From Betaproteobacteria bacterium (GTDB taxonomy: Bacteria; Pseudomonadota; Gammaproteobacteria; Burkholderiales; Burkholderiaceae_C), in the NCBI GenBank assembly GCA_016704535.1, contig JADIZZ010000002.1, positions 434,001 through 498,000 on the forward strand: a stretch of DNA of 64,000 bases, written 5' to 3'. Shown piece by piece: positions 9,255 through 19,128 of the stretch; the stretch's first letter is position 1, and each line of letters begins with the position of its first letter. The position numbers and the translations under genes were made by a program. The notes beneath the pieces were generated by a model. It worked only from the letters and a program-made list of their open reading frames with translations. It was not told where the DNA came from and searched no databases.

Positions 9255-9287
9255 TTGTCAGGAAGGCTCCGGGTTTCTTCGTATACT
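9255..9287 (+). promoter_or_regulatory. Possible sigma-70 promoter of the atp operon
   Basis: TTGTCA (9255-9260) and TATACT (9282-9287) each match five of six consensus bases, 31 bases before atpI. The spacer of 21 bases is longer than usual, so the -35 assignment is weak. The extended AT content around TATACT is unusual for this GC-rich sequence. Confidence 0.35.
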
Positions 9288-9317
9288 TCCAAGGCTTTGC
9301 TGACCTCTCACACGACC

Positions 9318-9854
9318 ATGGCGATCGAACGGCACCCTAGGGGCGACCGCTGGGACGATGAAGAAATCCAGGCAGCCAAAGAGGCAGCGGCCTTCAAGCC
9401 GCTGACCAGGGAGGAAGCACAGGCTCTGCGTCTCAAGGATCCGCCGCTGTCGCCGTGGCGGGTCATTGCGGTGCAGGCCGCGGTGGGTGGGGCGGTGGCG
9501 CTGGGTGCGCTGCTGGTCACCGGCCGTCAGGAAGCGGGGTGGTCGGCGCTGTACGGGGCCGCCACGGTGGTGTTGCCGGGTGCCTTGATGGCGCGCGGCA
9601 TGACCAGCCGGCTTTCGAGCATGTCGCCGGCGGCAAGCGCCGTCAGCTTCATGTTGTGGGAGGCAGTCAAGATAGCGGTTTCGATAGCCATGCTCGCGCT
9701 GGCGTCGAAACTCGTGCAGCCCTTGAGCTGGCCAGCCTTGCTGGTGGGCCTGGTGTTGTGCATGAAGGTGTACTGGCTGGCGCTGTCATGGCGCGGTCGA
9801 AAAACTCAGTCGAATAGCAACCTGGACGACACAAGACATGGCAGCCGAAGGTAA
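9318..9854 (+). CDS. atpI: ATP synthase subunit I
   Basis: A 178-residue membrane protein opening the ATP synthase operon. The N-terminal half is charged and soluble. The C-terminal half has four hydrophobic helices of the AtpI type (WRVIAVQAAVGGAVALGALL; GWSALYGAATVVLPGALMA; MLWEAVKIAVSIAMLA; PALLVGLVLCMKVYWLALSW). AtpI assists assembly of the c-ring. The start at 9318 is the first ATG with sensible homology. The 3' end overlaps atpB by 17 bases, indicating translational coupling. Confidence 0.88.
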   Translation: MAIERHPRGDRWDDEEIQAAKEAAAFKPLTREEAQALRLKDPPLSPWRVIAVQAAVGGAVALGALLVTGRQEAGWSALYGAATVVLPGALMARGMTSRLSSMSPAASAVSFMLWEAVKIAVSIAMLALASKLVQPLSWPALLVGLVLCMKVYWLALSWRGRKTQSNSNLDDTRHGSRR

Positions 9855-10689
9855 CGCGCCCACCGCAGGCGAGTACATCGTCCACCACCTGCAGCATCTG
9901 CAGAACCAGAAGCAGACTGCGGTCGTCGACTTCTCCGTCGTCAATCTCGATTCCGTCTTTTGGGCCACGCTGCTGGGCGTGCTCACCTGCTTCTTCCTGT
10001 GGCGTGCCGCGTCCAGGGCCACATCGGGCGTGCCGGGTCGCTTCCAGGCCGCGGTCGAGTTCCTCGTCGAGATGGTCGATAGCCAGGCCAAGGGCATCGT
10101 GCACAACGCCACCAGCCGCAAGCTCGTGGCTCCGCTGGCGCTCACGGTGTTCGTCTGGATCTTCGTGATGAACGCGATGGACCTGCTGCCCGTCGACCTG
10201 CTGCCTGCCATCTGGCACGTGGCCGGCCCGGCCATGGGCATGAAGGACTACCAGCGCGTCGTCCCCACCGCCGACCTGTCGGTGACCATGGGCCTGTCGG
10301 TCAGCGTGCTGCTGGTCTGCATCGTCTACAACGTCAAGATCAAGGGCTTCGGCGGCTGGGTGCATGAGCTCTTCTCGGCCCCGTTCGGCGACAAGTGGTT
10401 CCTGTATCCGGTGAACTTCACGATGCAGATGATCGAGTTCGTCGCCAAGACCGTCAGTCACGGCATGCGTCTGTTCGGCAACATGTACGCCGGTGAGCTG
10501 ATCTTCATGTTGATCGCGTTGATGGGCGGCGCCTGGACGCTGTCGGCCACCGGCATCGGCCTGGCCATCGGCCACGTCATCGCCGGCAGCGTGTGGGCCA
10601 TCTTCCACATCCTGATCATCACCCTGCAGGCCTTCGTGTTCATGATGTTGACGCTGGTGTACGTGGGCCAGGCTCACGACCACCACTGA
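9838..10689 (+). CDS. atpB: ATP synthase F0 subunit a
   Basis: A 283-residue inner-membrane proton-channel subunit. The essential arginine is visible in HGMRLFGNMYAGEL, and the last helices (HVIAGSVWAIFHILIITLQAFVF) carry the conserved polar residues of the half-channels. Its length is typical of betaproteobacteria. It overlaps atpI at the start and is followed by a pyrimidine-rich gap before atpE. Confidence 0.95.
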   Translation: MAAEGNAPTAGEYIVHHLQHLQNQKQTAVVDFSVVNLDSVFWATLLGVLTCFFLWRAASRATSGVPGRFQAAVEFLVEMVDSQAKGIVHNATSRKLVAPLALTVFVWIFVMNAMDLLPVDLLPAIWHVAGPAMGMKDYQRVVPTADLSVTMGLSVSVLLVCIVYNVKIKGFGGWVHELFSAPFGDKWFLYPVNFTMQMIEFVAKTVSHGMRLFGNMYAGELIFMLIALMGGAWTLSATGIGLAIGHVIAGSVWAIFHILIITLQAFVFMMLTLVYVGQAHDHH

Positions 10690-10699
10690 ACCGCGCCCT

Positions 10700-10771
10700 G
10701 ACCGCTTTTCTCTCGTTTCCCGCTTTCCCCTTTTCCCCTTTCCCTCTCACCTCTCGCTCTGGAGCCAAAAA
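10700..10771 (+). promoter_or_regulatory. Polypyrimidine leader before atpE
   Basis: The gap between atpB and atpE is a long run of C and T on the coding strand (roughly 10704-10758), ending in TCTGGAGCCAAAAA before the ATG. The purine-poor, unstructured leader with GGAG followed by A-rich spacing would favour strong initiation. That suits atpE, whose product is needed in many copies per complex. The role is inferred. Confidence 0.4.
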
Positions 10772-11035
10772 ATGGAAGTCATCAGCTTTGTCGCCCTCGC
10801 CGCCGGCATCATCATCGGTCTGGGCGCTCTCGGCGCCTGTATCGGCATCGGCGTCATGGGCAGCAAGTACCTCGAGTCGGCTGCGCGCCAACCCGAACTG
10901 ATGGGTGAACTGCAGACCAAGATGTTCCTGCTGGCCGGCCTGATCGACGCGGCCTTCATCATCGGCACCGGTATCGCGCTGTGGTTCGCCACCGCCAACC
11001 CGTTCCTGGCCCAGATCGCCAACCTGCCGAAATAA
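10772..11035 (+). CDS. atpE: ATP synthase F0 subunit c
   Basis: An 87-residue hairpin of two membrane helices. Helix 1 has the glycine-rich GLGALGACIGIGVMG, the loop has RQP (39-41), and helix 2 carries the proton-binding Asp59 in GLIDAAFIIGTG. No sodium-site glutamine/glutamate pattern is seen, so proton coupling is expected. Confidence 0.95.
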   Translation: MEVISFVALAAGIIIGLGALGACIGIGVMGSKYLESAARQPELMGELQTKMFLLAGLIDAAFIIGTGIALWFATANPFLAQIANLPK

Positions 11036-11047
11036 GTAGGTCCACCC

Positions 11048-11083
11048 CGAAGCGGCTGCGCCGCTCCCCTCAAGGGGCGACGC
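11048..11083. repeat. Double-hairpin intergenic repeat between atpE and atpF
   Basis: Two adjacent short inverted repeats: AGCGGC-TGC-GCCGCT (11051-11065) and CCCC-TCAA-GGGG (11066-11077), then GGCGACGCC. Sequences of this pattern are familiar as dispersed intergenic palindromes in Burkholderiales genomes. Its place inside the atp operon could tune the ratio of subunit c to downstream mRNA, but this is inference. Confidence 0.55.
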
Positions 11084-11150
11084 CAGCGACCCGGCAGAGC
11101 CGGATCCGCGGCGTCTGCTTGGTAAGAGTCCGACCCATGCGAGGCATGAA

Positions 11151-11621
11151 TTGAGCATCAACGCCACCCTGATCATCCAGATGATCGTCTTCGCGATCCT
11201 GGTCTGGTTCACGATGAAGTTCGTCTGGCCGCCGATCACCGCCGCGCTCGACGAGCGTGCGAAGAAGATCGCCGACGGCCTGTCCGCCGCCGACAAGGCC
11301 AAGAGCGAGCTCGCCGCCGCGAACAAGCGTGTGGAGGCCCAACTCTCCGCCGCCCGCGACGACGCGCAGAAGCGCCTGGCCGATGCCGAGCGCCTGGCGC
11401 AGCAGATGATCGAGGAAGCCAAGGGCCGCGCGTCCGAGGAAGCCGCCAAGATCATCGCCAACGCCAACGCCGAGGCCGAGCAGGCCGCAGTGAAGGCACG
11501 CGAGATGCTGCGCGAGCAGGTCGCCGGCCTGGCCGTCAAGGGCGCCGAGCAGATCCTGCGCCGCGAAGTCAACGCCGGCGTGCACGCCGAGCTGTTGGGT
11601 CGCCTCAAGGCGGAGCTCTGA
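11151..11621 (+). CDS. atpF: ATP synthase F0 subunit b
   Basis: A 156-residue peripheral-stalk subunit with one N-terminal membrane helix (ATLIIQMIVFAILVWFTMKFVW) and a long Ala/Lys/Glu-rich coiled coil. The start is TTG at 11151 with GAGG six bases upstream (11141-11144). No in-frame ATG gives the membrane helix, so the rare start is well supported. The stop is one base before atpH. Confidence 0.93.
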   Translation: MSINATLIIQMIVFAILVWFTMKFVWPPITAALDERAKKIADGLSAADKAKSELAAANKRVEAQLSAARDDAQKRLADAERLAQQMIEEAKGRASEEAAKIIANANAEAEQAAVKAREMLREQVAGLAVKGAEQILRREVNAGVHAELLGRLKAEL

Positions 11622-11622
11622 C

Positions 11623-12165
11623 ATGGCCGAGCTGGCGACCATCGCGCGCCCCTACGCCGAAGCGCTCTACAAGTCGGTGGGCGGCAGCGACGCCCAGGCG
11701 CTGAACGCGCAGATGGCTGCGCTGGCCGCGCTGGCGGCCGACGAGCAGTTGCGCCAGTTCGCCGACGACCCCAAGGTCACCGCGACCCAGGTCTTCGATC
11801 TGGTCGCCGGCATCACGGTGAGCAAGGGGCTGCACATCGACGTGAAGGTGGCCAACCTGCTGCAGACCGTGCTCGACAACGGCCGCCTGGCGGCGCTGCC
11901 CGAGATCGCGGCGCAGTTCCAGGTGCTGGTCAACGCCAGCACCGGGGTGTCGGACGCGCTCATCCAGAGCGCCTTCGCCATCGAAGGCGATGCGCTGGCC
12001 GACCTGGTGGCCACGCTGGAGAAGCGCTTCGGCCGCAAGCTGAACGCGAAGGTCGAACTCGCGCCCGAACTGATCGGTGGTGTGCGCGTCGTGGTCGGTG
12101 ACGAGGTGCTCGACACCAGCGTCAAGGCCCGTCTTGAACAGATGAAGATTGCGCTGACGGCGTGA
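11623..12165 (+). CDS. atpH: ATP synthase F1 subunit delta
   Basis: A 180-residue stalk protein joining subunit b to the alpha subunits. It begins MAELATIARPYAEALY, the standard family N-terminus, and ends with GVRVVVGDEVLDTSVKARLEQM. It starts one base after atpF and is followed by atpA 13 bases after its stop. Confidence 0.94.
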   Translation: MAELATIARPYAEALYKSVGGSDAQALNAQMAALAALAADEQLRQFADDPKVTATQVFDLVAGITVSKGLHIDVKVANLLQTVLDNGRLAALPEIAAQFQVLVNASTGVSDALIQSAFAIEGDALADLVATLEKRFGRKLNAKVELAPELIGGVRVVVGDEVLDTSVKARLEQMKIALTA

Positions 12166-12178
12166 TCCGGAGCAAAGC

Positions 12179-13732
12179 ATGAACCTGAATCCCGCAGAAA
12201 TTTCCGAGCTGATCAAGAGCCGCATCGAGGGCCTTGCCGTTTCGGCCGATGTCAAGAACCAGGGCACCGTCGTGTCCGTCACCGACGGCATCGTGCGTGT
12301 GCACGGCCTGTCTGAAGTGATGGCCGGCGAGATGCTGGAGTTCCCGGCCACCGCCAGCGGCGTGCCGACCTACGGCCTGGCGCTGAACCTCGAGCGCGAC
12401 TCGGTCGGCGCCGTGATCCTGGGCGAGTACGAGCATATCTCCGAAGGCGACACCGTGAAGTGCACGGGCCGCATCCTGGAAGTGCCCGTCGGCCCCGAAC
12501 TCATCGGCCGCGTCGTCAACGCGCTCGGTCAGCCCATCGACGGCAAGGGCCCGATCAACGCCAAGATGACCGACGTCATCGAAAAGGTCGCCCCGGGCGT
12601 GATCGCCCGAAAGAGCGTCGACCAGCCGGTGCAGACCGGCCTGAAGTCGATCGACTCGATGGTGCCTATCGGCCGCGGCCAGCGCGAACTGATCATCGGC
12701 GACCGCCAGACCGGCAAGACCGCGGTGGCCGTCGACACGATCATCAACCAGAAGGGTCAGAACATGACCTGCGTCTACGTTGCGATCGGCCAGAAGGCTT
12801 CGTCGATCAAGAACGTGGTGCGTGCTCTGGAAGCCCACGGCGCGATGGACTACACCATCGTCGTCGCGGCCAGCGCTTCGGAATCGGCGGCCATGCAGTA
12901 CGTCAGCGCCTACTCGGGCTGCACGATGGGCGAGTACTTCCGCGACCGCGGGCAAGACGCGCTGATCATCTATGACGACCTGTCCAAGCAGGCCGTGGCC
13001 TACCGCCAGGTTTCGCTGCTGCTGCGCCGCCCGCCGGGCCGCGAAGCCTACCCCGGCGACGTGTTCTATCTCCACAGCCGCCTGCTCGAGCGCGCTGCTC
13101 GCGTGAACGCCGACTACGTCGAGGCCTTCACCAAGGGCGAGGTCAAGGGCAGGACGGGTTCGCTGACGGCGCTGCCGATCATCGAGACGCAGGCTGGCGA
13201 CGTCTCGGCCTTCGTGCCGACGAACGTGATCTCGATCACCGACGGCCAGATCTTCCTGGAGACCAGCCTGTTCAACGCCGGTGTTCGCCCCGCCATCAAC
13301 GCCGGTATCTCCGTGTCGCGGGTGGGTGGTGCGGCGCAGACCAAGCTCATCAAGAGCCTGTCCGGCGGCATCCGTACCGACCTGGCGCAGTACCGCGAAC
13401 TGGCGGCCTTCGCGCAGTTCGCGTCCGACCTGGACGCCGCCACGCGCAAGCAGCTCGACCGTGGCGCGCGCGTCACCGAACTGCTCAAGCAGGCCCAGTA
13501 CAGCCCGCTGCCCATCAGCCTGATGGCAGCCACGCTGTACGCGGTGAACAAGGGCTACGTGGACGACCTCGACGTCAAGAAGGTCCTGCCTTTCGAGCAC
13601 GGCCTGCACCAGCACCTGAAAAGCAGCCACGCAGCGCTGCTGGCCAAGCTGGAGAACGACAGGGCCATGGACAAGGGCGCGGAAGAGGAACTCGCCGGCG
13701 CCATTGCGGCGTTCAAGAAGAGCTTCGCCTGA
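12179..13732 (+). CDS. atpA: ATP synthase F1 subunit alpha
   Basis: A 517-residue non-catalytic nucleotide-binding subunit. The P-loop GDRQTGKT is at 174-181. VGRVVNALGQPIDG-type, RREAYPGDVFYLHSRLLERAAR-type and SISDGQI-like signatures are present in family order. The length is typical. It is the fifth cistron of the F0F1 structural genes. Confidence 0.96.
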   Translation: MNLNPAEISELIKSRIEGLAVSADVKNQGTVVSVTDGIVRVHGLSEVMAGEMLEFPATASGVPTYGLALNLERDSVGAVILGEYEHISEGDTVKCTGRILEVPVGPELIGRVVNALGQPIDGKGPINAKMTDVIEKVAPGVIARKSVDQPVQTGLKSIDSMVPIGRGQRELIIGDRQTGKTAVAVDTIINQKGQNMTCVYVAIGQKASSIKNVVRALEAHGAMDYTIVVAASASESAAMQYVSAYSGCTMGEYFRDRGQDALIIYDDLSKQAVAYRQVSLLLRRPPGREAYPGDVFYLHSRLLERAARVNADYVEAFTKGEVKGRTGSLTALPIIETQAGDVSAFVPTNVISITDGQIFLETSLFNAGVRPAINAGISVSRVGGAAQTKLIKSLSGGIRTDLAQYRELAAFAQFASDLDAATRKQLDRGARVTELLKQAQYSPLPISLMAATLYAVNKGYVDDLDVKKVLPFEHGLHQHLKSSHAALLAKLENDRAMDKGAEEELAGAIAAFKKSFA

Positions 13733-13767
13733 TCGCGTTCCCAGCCTGACCTGAAGGAGTCCAGACC

Positions 13768-14663
13768 ATGGCGGTCGGCAAAGAGATACGCGGCAAGATC
13801 AAGTCGGTGGAGAACACCAAGAAGATCACCAAGGCCATGGAAATGGTCGCCGCTTCGAAGATGCGCAAGGCGCAGGAGCGCATGCGCGCGGCCCGGCCCT
13901 ACGCCGACAAGATCCGCAACATCACGGCCCACCTGTCGGAGGCCAACCCCGAGTACCGTTCGCCCTACATGCGCGACGTGGCCAAGACGGGCGGCGCGAC
14001 GAAGGCCGTCGGTTTCATCATCGTCACCACCGACAAGGGCCTGTGCGGCGGCCTGAACACCAACATCCTGCGCATCGTGACGCAGAGGATGAAGGACGTG
14101 CAGGCGGCCGGCGGCAGCATCCAGGCCGTGGCCATCGGCAACAAGGGCTACGGTTTCCTGAACCGCATCAGCGCCAACGTCATCAGCCATGCCACGCAGC
14201 TGGGCGACGCGCCGCAGCTGGAAAAGCTGATCGGCCCGGTGAAGGTGATGCTCGACGCCTTCACGGCCGGCAAGCTCGACGCCGTGCACCTGTGCTACAC
14301 GAAGTTCATCAACACGATGAAGCAGGAGCCGGTGGTCGAGCAGCTGCTGCCGCTGGCACCGCGCGGCTGGAGCAGACCGATGCCGAGAAGAAGCAGTACG
14401 GCTGGGACTACATCTACGAGCCCGATGCGCCCACCGTCATCGACGACCTGCTGACGCGCTACATCGAGGCCCTGGTGTTCCAGGGCGTGGCCGAGAACAT
14501 GGCCAGCGAGCAGAGCGCGCGCATGGTGGCCATGAAGGCCGCCACCGACAACGCCGGCACGCTGATCGGCGAGCTCAAGCTCATCTACAACAAGACCCGC
14601 CAGGCTGCGATCACCAAGGAATTGAGTGAGATCGTCAGCGGCGCCGCGGCGATCAGCGGCTGA
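13768..14663 (+). pseudogene. atpG: ATP synthase F1 subunit gamma, frameshifted as given
   Basis: The gamma subunit is the rotor shaft. The N-terminal 200 residues read in one frame (MAVGKEIRGKIKSVENTKKI..., TTDKGLCGGLNTN) to about 14364. The conserved C-terminal third (LEQTDAEKKQYGWDYIYEPDAP... to ELSEIVSGAAAISG) continues in the frame starting 14367. One base is missing, or two extra are present, in the GC-rich string at about 14359-14370. The unshifted frame runs to a stop at 14454. With one base restored the protein would be 298 residues, close to the usual 288-290. Because gamma is required for ATP synthase and all neighbours are intact, a sequencing or assembly error is more likely than a real mutation. 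Gene identity is certain. Confidence 0.93.
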
Positions 14664-14712
14664 AGTCCGCGCGCCCGCAAGACCCCGAATCCAGTTTGAA
14701 GGACCATTGAAA

Positions 14713-16125
<1,413 letters not shown>

Positions 16126-16134
16126 GGAGCCGAC

Positions 16135-16551
16135 ATGGCGACCCTTCACGTCGACGTGGTCAGCGCCGAAGAGAACATCTTCAGCGGCGAGGCCAAGTTC
16201 GTCGCCCTGCCCGGCGAAAGCGGCGAGCTCGGCATCCTGCCGCGCCACACGCCGCTGATCACGCGCATCCGGCCCGGCGCGGTGCGCATCACGCGCGCCG
16301 ACAACGACGAAGAGGAGTTCGTCTTCGTCGCTGGCGGCATCCTGGAAGTGCAGCCCGGAGTCGTCACCGTGCTGGCCGACACCGCCATCCGCGGCAAGGA
16401 CCTCGACGAGGCCAAGGCCTCCGAAGCCAAGAAGCTGGCCGAAGAGGCCATGCGCAACGCCAAGAGCGACATCGACCTGGCAGCGGCGACCAGCGAGTTC
16501 GCGGCCATGGCCGCGCAGCTTGCAGCGATCCAGAAGCTGCGCAAGAAGTAA
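16135..16551 (+). CDS. atpC: ATP synthase F1 subunit epsilon
   Basis: A 138-residue regulatory subunit, closing the atp operon. The N-terminal beta-sandwich includes LPGESGELGILPRHTPLITRI, the family signature, and the C-terminal part is a helical hairpin. An AAGGAG ribosome site sits in the 9-base gap after atpD. A small hairpin (TGCGGC-TGC-GCCGCA, 16556-16570) follows the stop and could be a weak terminator. Confidence 0.95.
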   Translation: MATLHVDVVSAEENIFSGEAKFVALPGESGELGILPRHTPLITRIRPGAVRITRADNDEEEFVFVAGGILEVQPGVVTVLADTAIRGKDLDEAKASEAKKLAEEAMRNAKSDIDLAAATSEFAAMAAQLAAIQKLRKK

Positions 16552-16637
16552 GGTCTGCGGCTGCGCCGCACCCGCACAGGAACCCATCCGGCTTTCGGCC
16601 CGAGCAGTCACAGGTGGCCAGTGGAGTGAGTGCCTGA

Positions 16638-17294
16638 ATGGAAGTTGTCCTCAACAAGCGTTACCCACTGCAGGTGGGGAGAGCGCAGGCCTGGGCGGTG
16701 TTGGCGGACATCCGCGCCACGGCGGGTTGCATGCCCGGCGCGGCCATCACCGAACAGACGGACGACACCCACTACAAGGGCACCGTGAAGACCAAAGTCG
16801 GCCCGGCGGTGATGAGTTTTGCCGGCGACGTTGAAGTCCTTGGCGTTGACGCAGCGACGCATGAGCTGCAGCTGATGGCCAAGGGCGCCGACAAGTCAGG
16901 ATCGTCGGCCGCAATGAAGCTGAAGGCGCACCTGGAGGCAGGCGAGACCGCTGGCACGGCGGTGCTGGTGGGCCAGGCCACGGTGACGGTCAGTGGCAAA
17001 TTGGCGCAGTTCGGCAGCCGTCTGCTGGTGCCGGTGAGCGACGCCATGCTGGCGCAGTTCGCCGACAATTTCCGCGCCGCGGCGGCGGCGTTGCCCGCAT
17101 CGGAGGCGCCCGCACTGCCATCCGTATCCGCCACCGCCGCAAGCGTAACCAGCGACACCGCCACCGCGGGGCCAGCGACTCTGTCCACACACTCCGTGCC
17201 ACCACCGGCCCCGGTCAAGGAACTCAATGCGCTGGCCCTGATGTGGACGGTGTTCAAGGCCTGGCTGGCCGGCCTCTTCGGCAAGAAGGCCTGA
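16638..17294 (+). CDS. CoxG-like SRPBCC family protein
   Basis: A 218-residue protein resembling CO dehydrogenase subunit G (CoxG). An SRPBCC/START-like domain covers about residues 1-150, with DIRATAGCMPGAAI and KVGPAVMSFAGDV typical of CoxG. A Pro/Ala/Ser/Thr linker (about 155-195) follows, then a hydrophobic C-terminal segment (ALALMWTVFKAWLAGLFGKK), probably a membrane anchor. CoxG recruits molybdenum hydroxylases to the membrane in CO-oxidising bacteria. No coxMSL genes are in view. A MocA-like gene starts 10 bases after its stop, supporting a role in maturation of a molybdenum hydroxylase. Confidence 0.8.
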   Translation: MEVVLNKRYPLQVGRAQAWAVLADIRATAGCMPGAAITEQTDDTHYKGTVKTKVGPAVMSFAGDVEVLGVDAATHELQLMAKGADKSGSSAAMKLKAHLEAGETAGTAVLVGQATVTVSGKLAQFGSRLLVPVSDAMLAQFADNFRAAAAALPASEAPALPSVSATAASVTSDTATAGPATLSTHSVPPPAPVKELNALALMWTVFKAWLAGLFGKKA

Positions 17295-17304
17295 GCACCG
17301 GGCC

Positions 17305-18054
17305 ATGAACGGGCCCGCGTTTCGCAAGCTTCGGTACCACGCCGGGGACGCCGTCACTGCGCTGCCCGCCGCCCCCGCTGGGGCTGGCCTGCTCGATGGC
17401 GCCGGCGTCCACGGCCGGCTGGTCGTCGGGGCCGTGCTTCTGGCCGCCGGCTGCGGATCGCGCCTCGGCAACAGACCGAAGAGCCTGCTCGAACTGGACG
17501 GTGTGCCGCTCATCCGCCGCCTGCTCTTCGCGCTTTCGGGCGCAGGTGTCGACGAGGTCGTCGTCGTGCTGGGCCACCACGCCGAGCTCATCGAGCCGGC
17601 GGTGATGACCTTTCCCGTGGCGGTGGTGCGCAACCTGAACCCCGACGAAGGCCAGGTGTCATCGCAGCGCCTGGGCCTGGCGGCGCTGAAGGGCAAGCTC
17701 GACGCCGTGATCGTCGCGCTGGCCGACCAGCCGCTGATCGACGCGCAGGACATCGCCGCGCTCATCACCGCCTTCAATCAGCGGCCCGAGGACACTTCGG
17801 TGGTCTACCCCGAGGTGGCCGGCGAGCGTGGCAACCCGGTGATGTTCACGGCCGAGGTGCGCGATCAAATCCTCGCCGGCGCCGCCGACGTCGGCTGCCG
17901 CCAGTGGCAGGCAGCCAACGCCGCAGCCGTGACGCCCTTCGTCACCGACAACCGCAGCTACAAGGTCGACATCGACACCGTCGACGATCTGGAGCGCTTT
18001 GCGCGAGACACCGGCCACCGGCTGCGCTGGCCCATCGCCTTCGGGGTACCCTGA
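17305..18054 (+). CDS. MocA-like molybdenum cofactor nucleotidyltransferase
   Basis: A 249-residue NTP transferase. The nucleotide-binding signature VLLAAGCGSRLGNRPK begins near residue 44, followed by ADQPLIDAQD (metal-binding Asp) and ERGNPVMF. This matches the MocA/MobA-like group that makes CTP- or GTP-conjugated molybdopterin. About 38 residues precede the catalytic domain, which is longer than usual. No better start codon is visible, so the N-terminus is uncertain. It follows the CoxG-like gene closely. Other sugar or cofactor nucleotidyltransferases are possible. Confidence 0.75.
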   Translation: MNGPAFRKLRYHAGDAVTALPAAPAGAGLLDGAGVHGRLVVGAVLLAAGCGSRLGNRPKSLLELDGVPLIRRLLFALSGAGVDEVVVVLGHHAELIEPAVMTFPVAVVRNLNPDEGQVSSQRLGLAALKGKLDAVIVALADQPLIDAQDIAALITAFNQRPEDTSVVYPEVAGERGNPVMFTAEVRDQILAGAADVGCRQWQAANAAAVTPFVTDNRSYKVDIDTVDDLERFARDTGHRLRWPIAFGVP

Positions 18055-18058
18055 GCGT

Positions 18059-18084
18059 GCGAGGGTAGCCTGCGCTACCCTCGC
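18059..18084. terminator. Hairpin between mocA-like gene and ppk2
   Basis: A perfect 11-base inverted repeat (18059-18069 and 18074-18084) with a CTGC loop lies five bases after the MocA-like stop. A further partial copy (GCGTAGCGCAGCTACCGCG) follows. No T-tract is seen. It probably ends the CoxG/MocA transcript or acts as an mRNA 3' stabiliser. Confidence 0.5.
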
Positions 18085-18137
18085 GTAGCGCAGCTACCGC
18101 GTACAGCCCACCCCGGGCCACAGGAGTCCATCGCACC

Positions 18138-18968
18138 ATGGGTAAGTCGACGTCCAAGAACAAGGCCGGCAAGTCCACCCAGCGTGACTCCGCCGCGCGC
18201 AACAGCGAGAGGATGGACAAGAGCGATTACTACGATCAGCTCGCACCGCTGGAGCTGGAACTCAACGACATGGCGCGCTGGCTGCAGCACACCGGCAAGC
18301 GCCTGGTCGTGGTGCTGGAAGGGCGCGACACGGCGGGCAAGGGCGGTGCGATCACGGCCATCTCTTCGACGCTGAACCCGCGCCAGTGCCGCACCGTGGC
18401 GCTGCCGAAACCCACCGATCGTGAACGCGCGCAGTGGTACTTCCAGCGCTACGTGCCGCACCTTCCGGCCGCCGGCGAGATCGTGCTCTTCGACCGCAGC
18501 TGGTACAACCGCGCCGGCGTTGAACGTGTGATGGGCTATTGCAGCGAAGAAGAAGCGCAGGCCTTCCTGAAGCAGGTGCCGGTGTTCGAGCGCATGCTGG
18601 TCGACGACGGCATCCTGCTCTTCAAGTACTGGCTGACGGTGGACCAGGCGCTGCAGGAAGAACGCTTCGCCGAACGCCTGGCCGACCCGTTGAAGCGCTG
18701 GAAGCTCAGCCCCATCGACGTGGAAGCTCGCGCCCGTTACGCCGACTACACCGCGGCCCGCAACACCATGCTGGAAGCGACCCACGGCAAGAAGACGCCG
18801 TGGACGCTGGTCGACTTCAACGACCAGCGCCGTGGCCGGCTGAAGCTCATCCGCCACCTGCTCGACGCGCTGCCCGACAAGGACGTGCCCGAAGTCGCCA
18901 TCGACTTCCCGCCGCTGCAGAACGCGCCGCTGAAGGAACGCTTCAAGGGCGGCTTCAAGCCCATCTGA
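18138..18968 (+). CDS. ppk2: Polyphosphate kinase 2
   Basis: A 276-residue PPK2 that transfers phosphate between polyphosphate and nucleoside diphosphates in the cytoplasm. The Walker A motif GRDTAGKGG is at 62-70, the lid-type KPTDRERAQWYFQRYV follows, and the Walker B motif DRSWYNR is at 119-125. It has a single domain with a lysine-rich N-terminus. The pattern resembles the class I enzymes, which favour making ATP or GTP from polyphosphate, but class assignment by eye is tentative. Confidence 0.92.
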   Translation: MGKSTSKNKAGKSTQRDSAARNSERMDKSDYYDQLAPLELELNDMARWLQHTGKRLVVVLEGRDTAGKGGAITAISSTLNPRQCRTVALPKPTDRERAQWYFQRYVPHLPAAGEIVLFDRSWYNRAGVERVMGYCSEEEAQAFLKQVPVFERMLVDDGILLFKYWLTVDQALQEERFAERLADPLKRWKLSPIDVEARARYADYTAARNTMLEATHGKKTPWTLVDFNDQRRGRLKLIRHLLDALPDKDVPEVAIDFPPLQNAPLKERFKGGFKPI

Positions 18969-19128
18969 GGCGGTCGATCCGGCGCGATGCTGCGCCCGCC
19001 GGCGGCGAATGGGCCCCGTACGCCAGGAGTGCCTGTACAGCGAATCGACACCCGAAGCAAGGTGTCGAGGCGAACTTTTCTTTCGGGATATGCCCTAGGT
19101 CAACAATGGTCACCGTTGCAGTATCTTC

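Noticed and set aside
14341..14454. Programmed ribosomal frameshift in atpG
   Set aside because: There is no slippery heptamer or downstream structure of known type, and the family never uses one; a sequence error is simpler.
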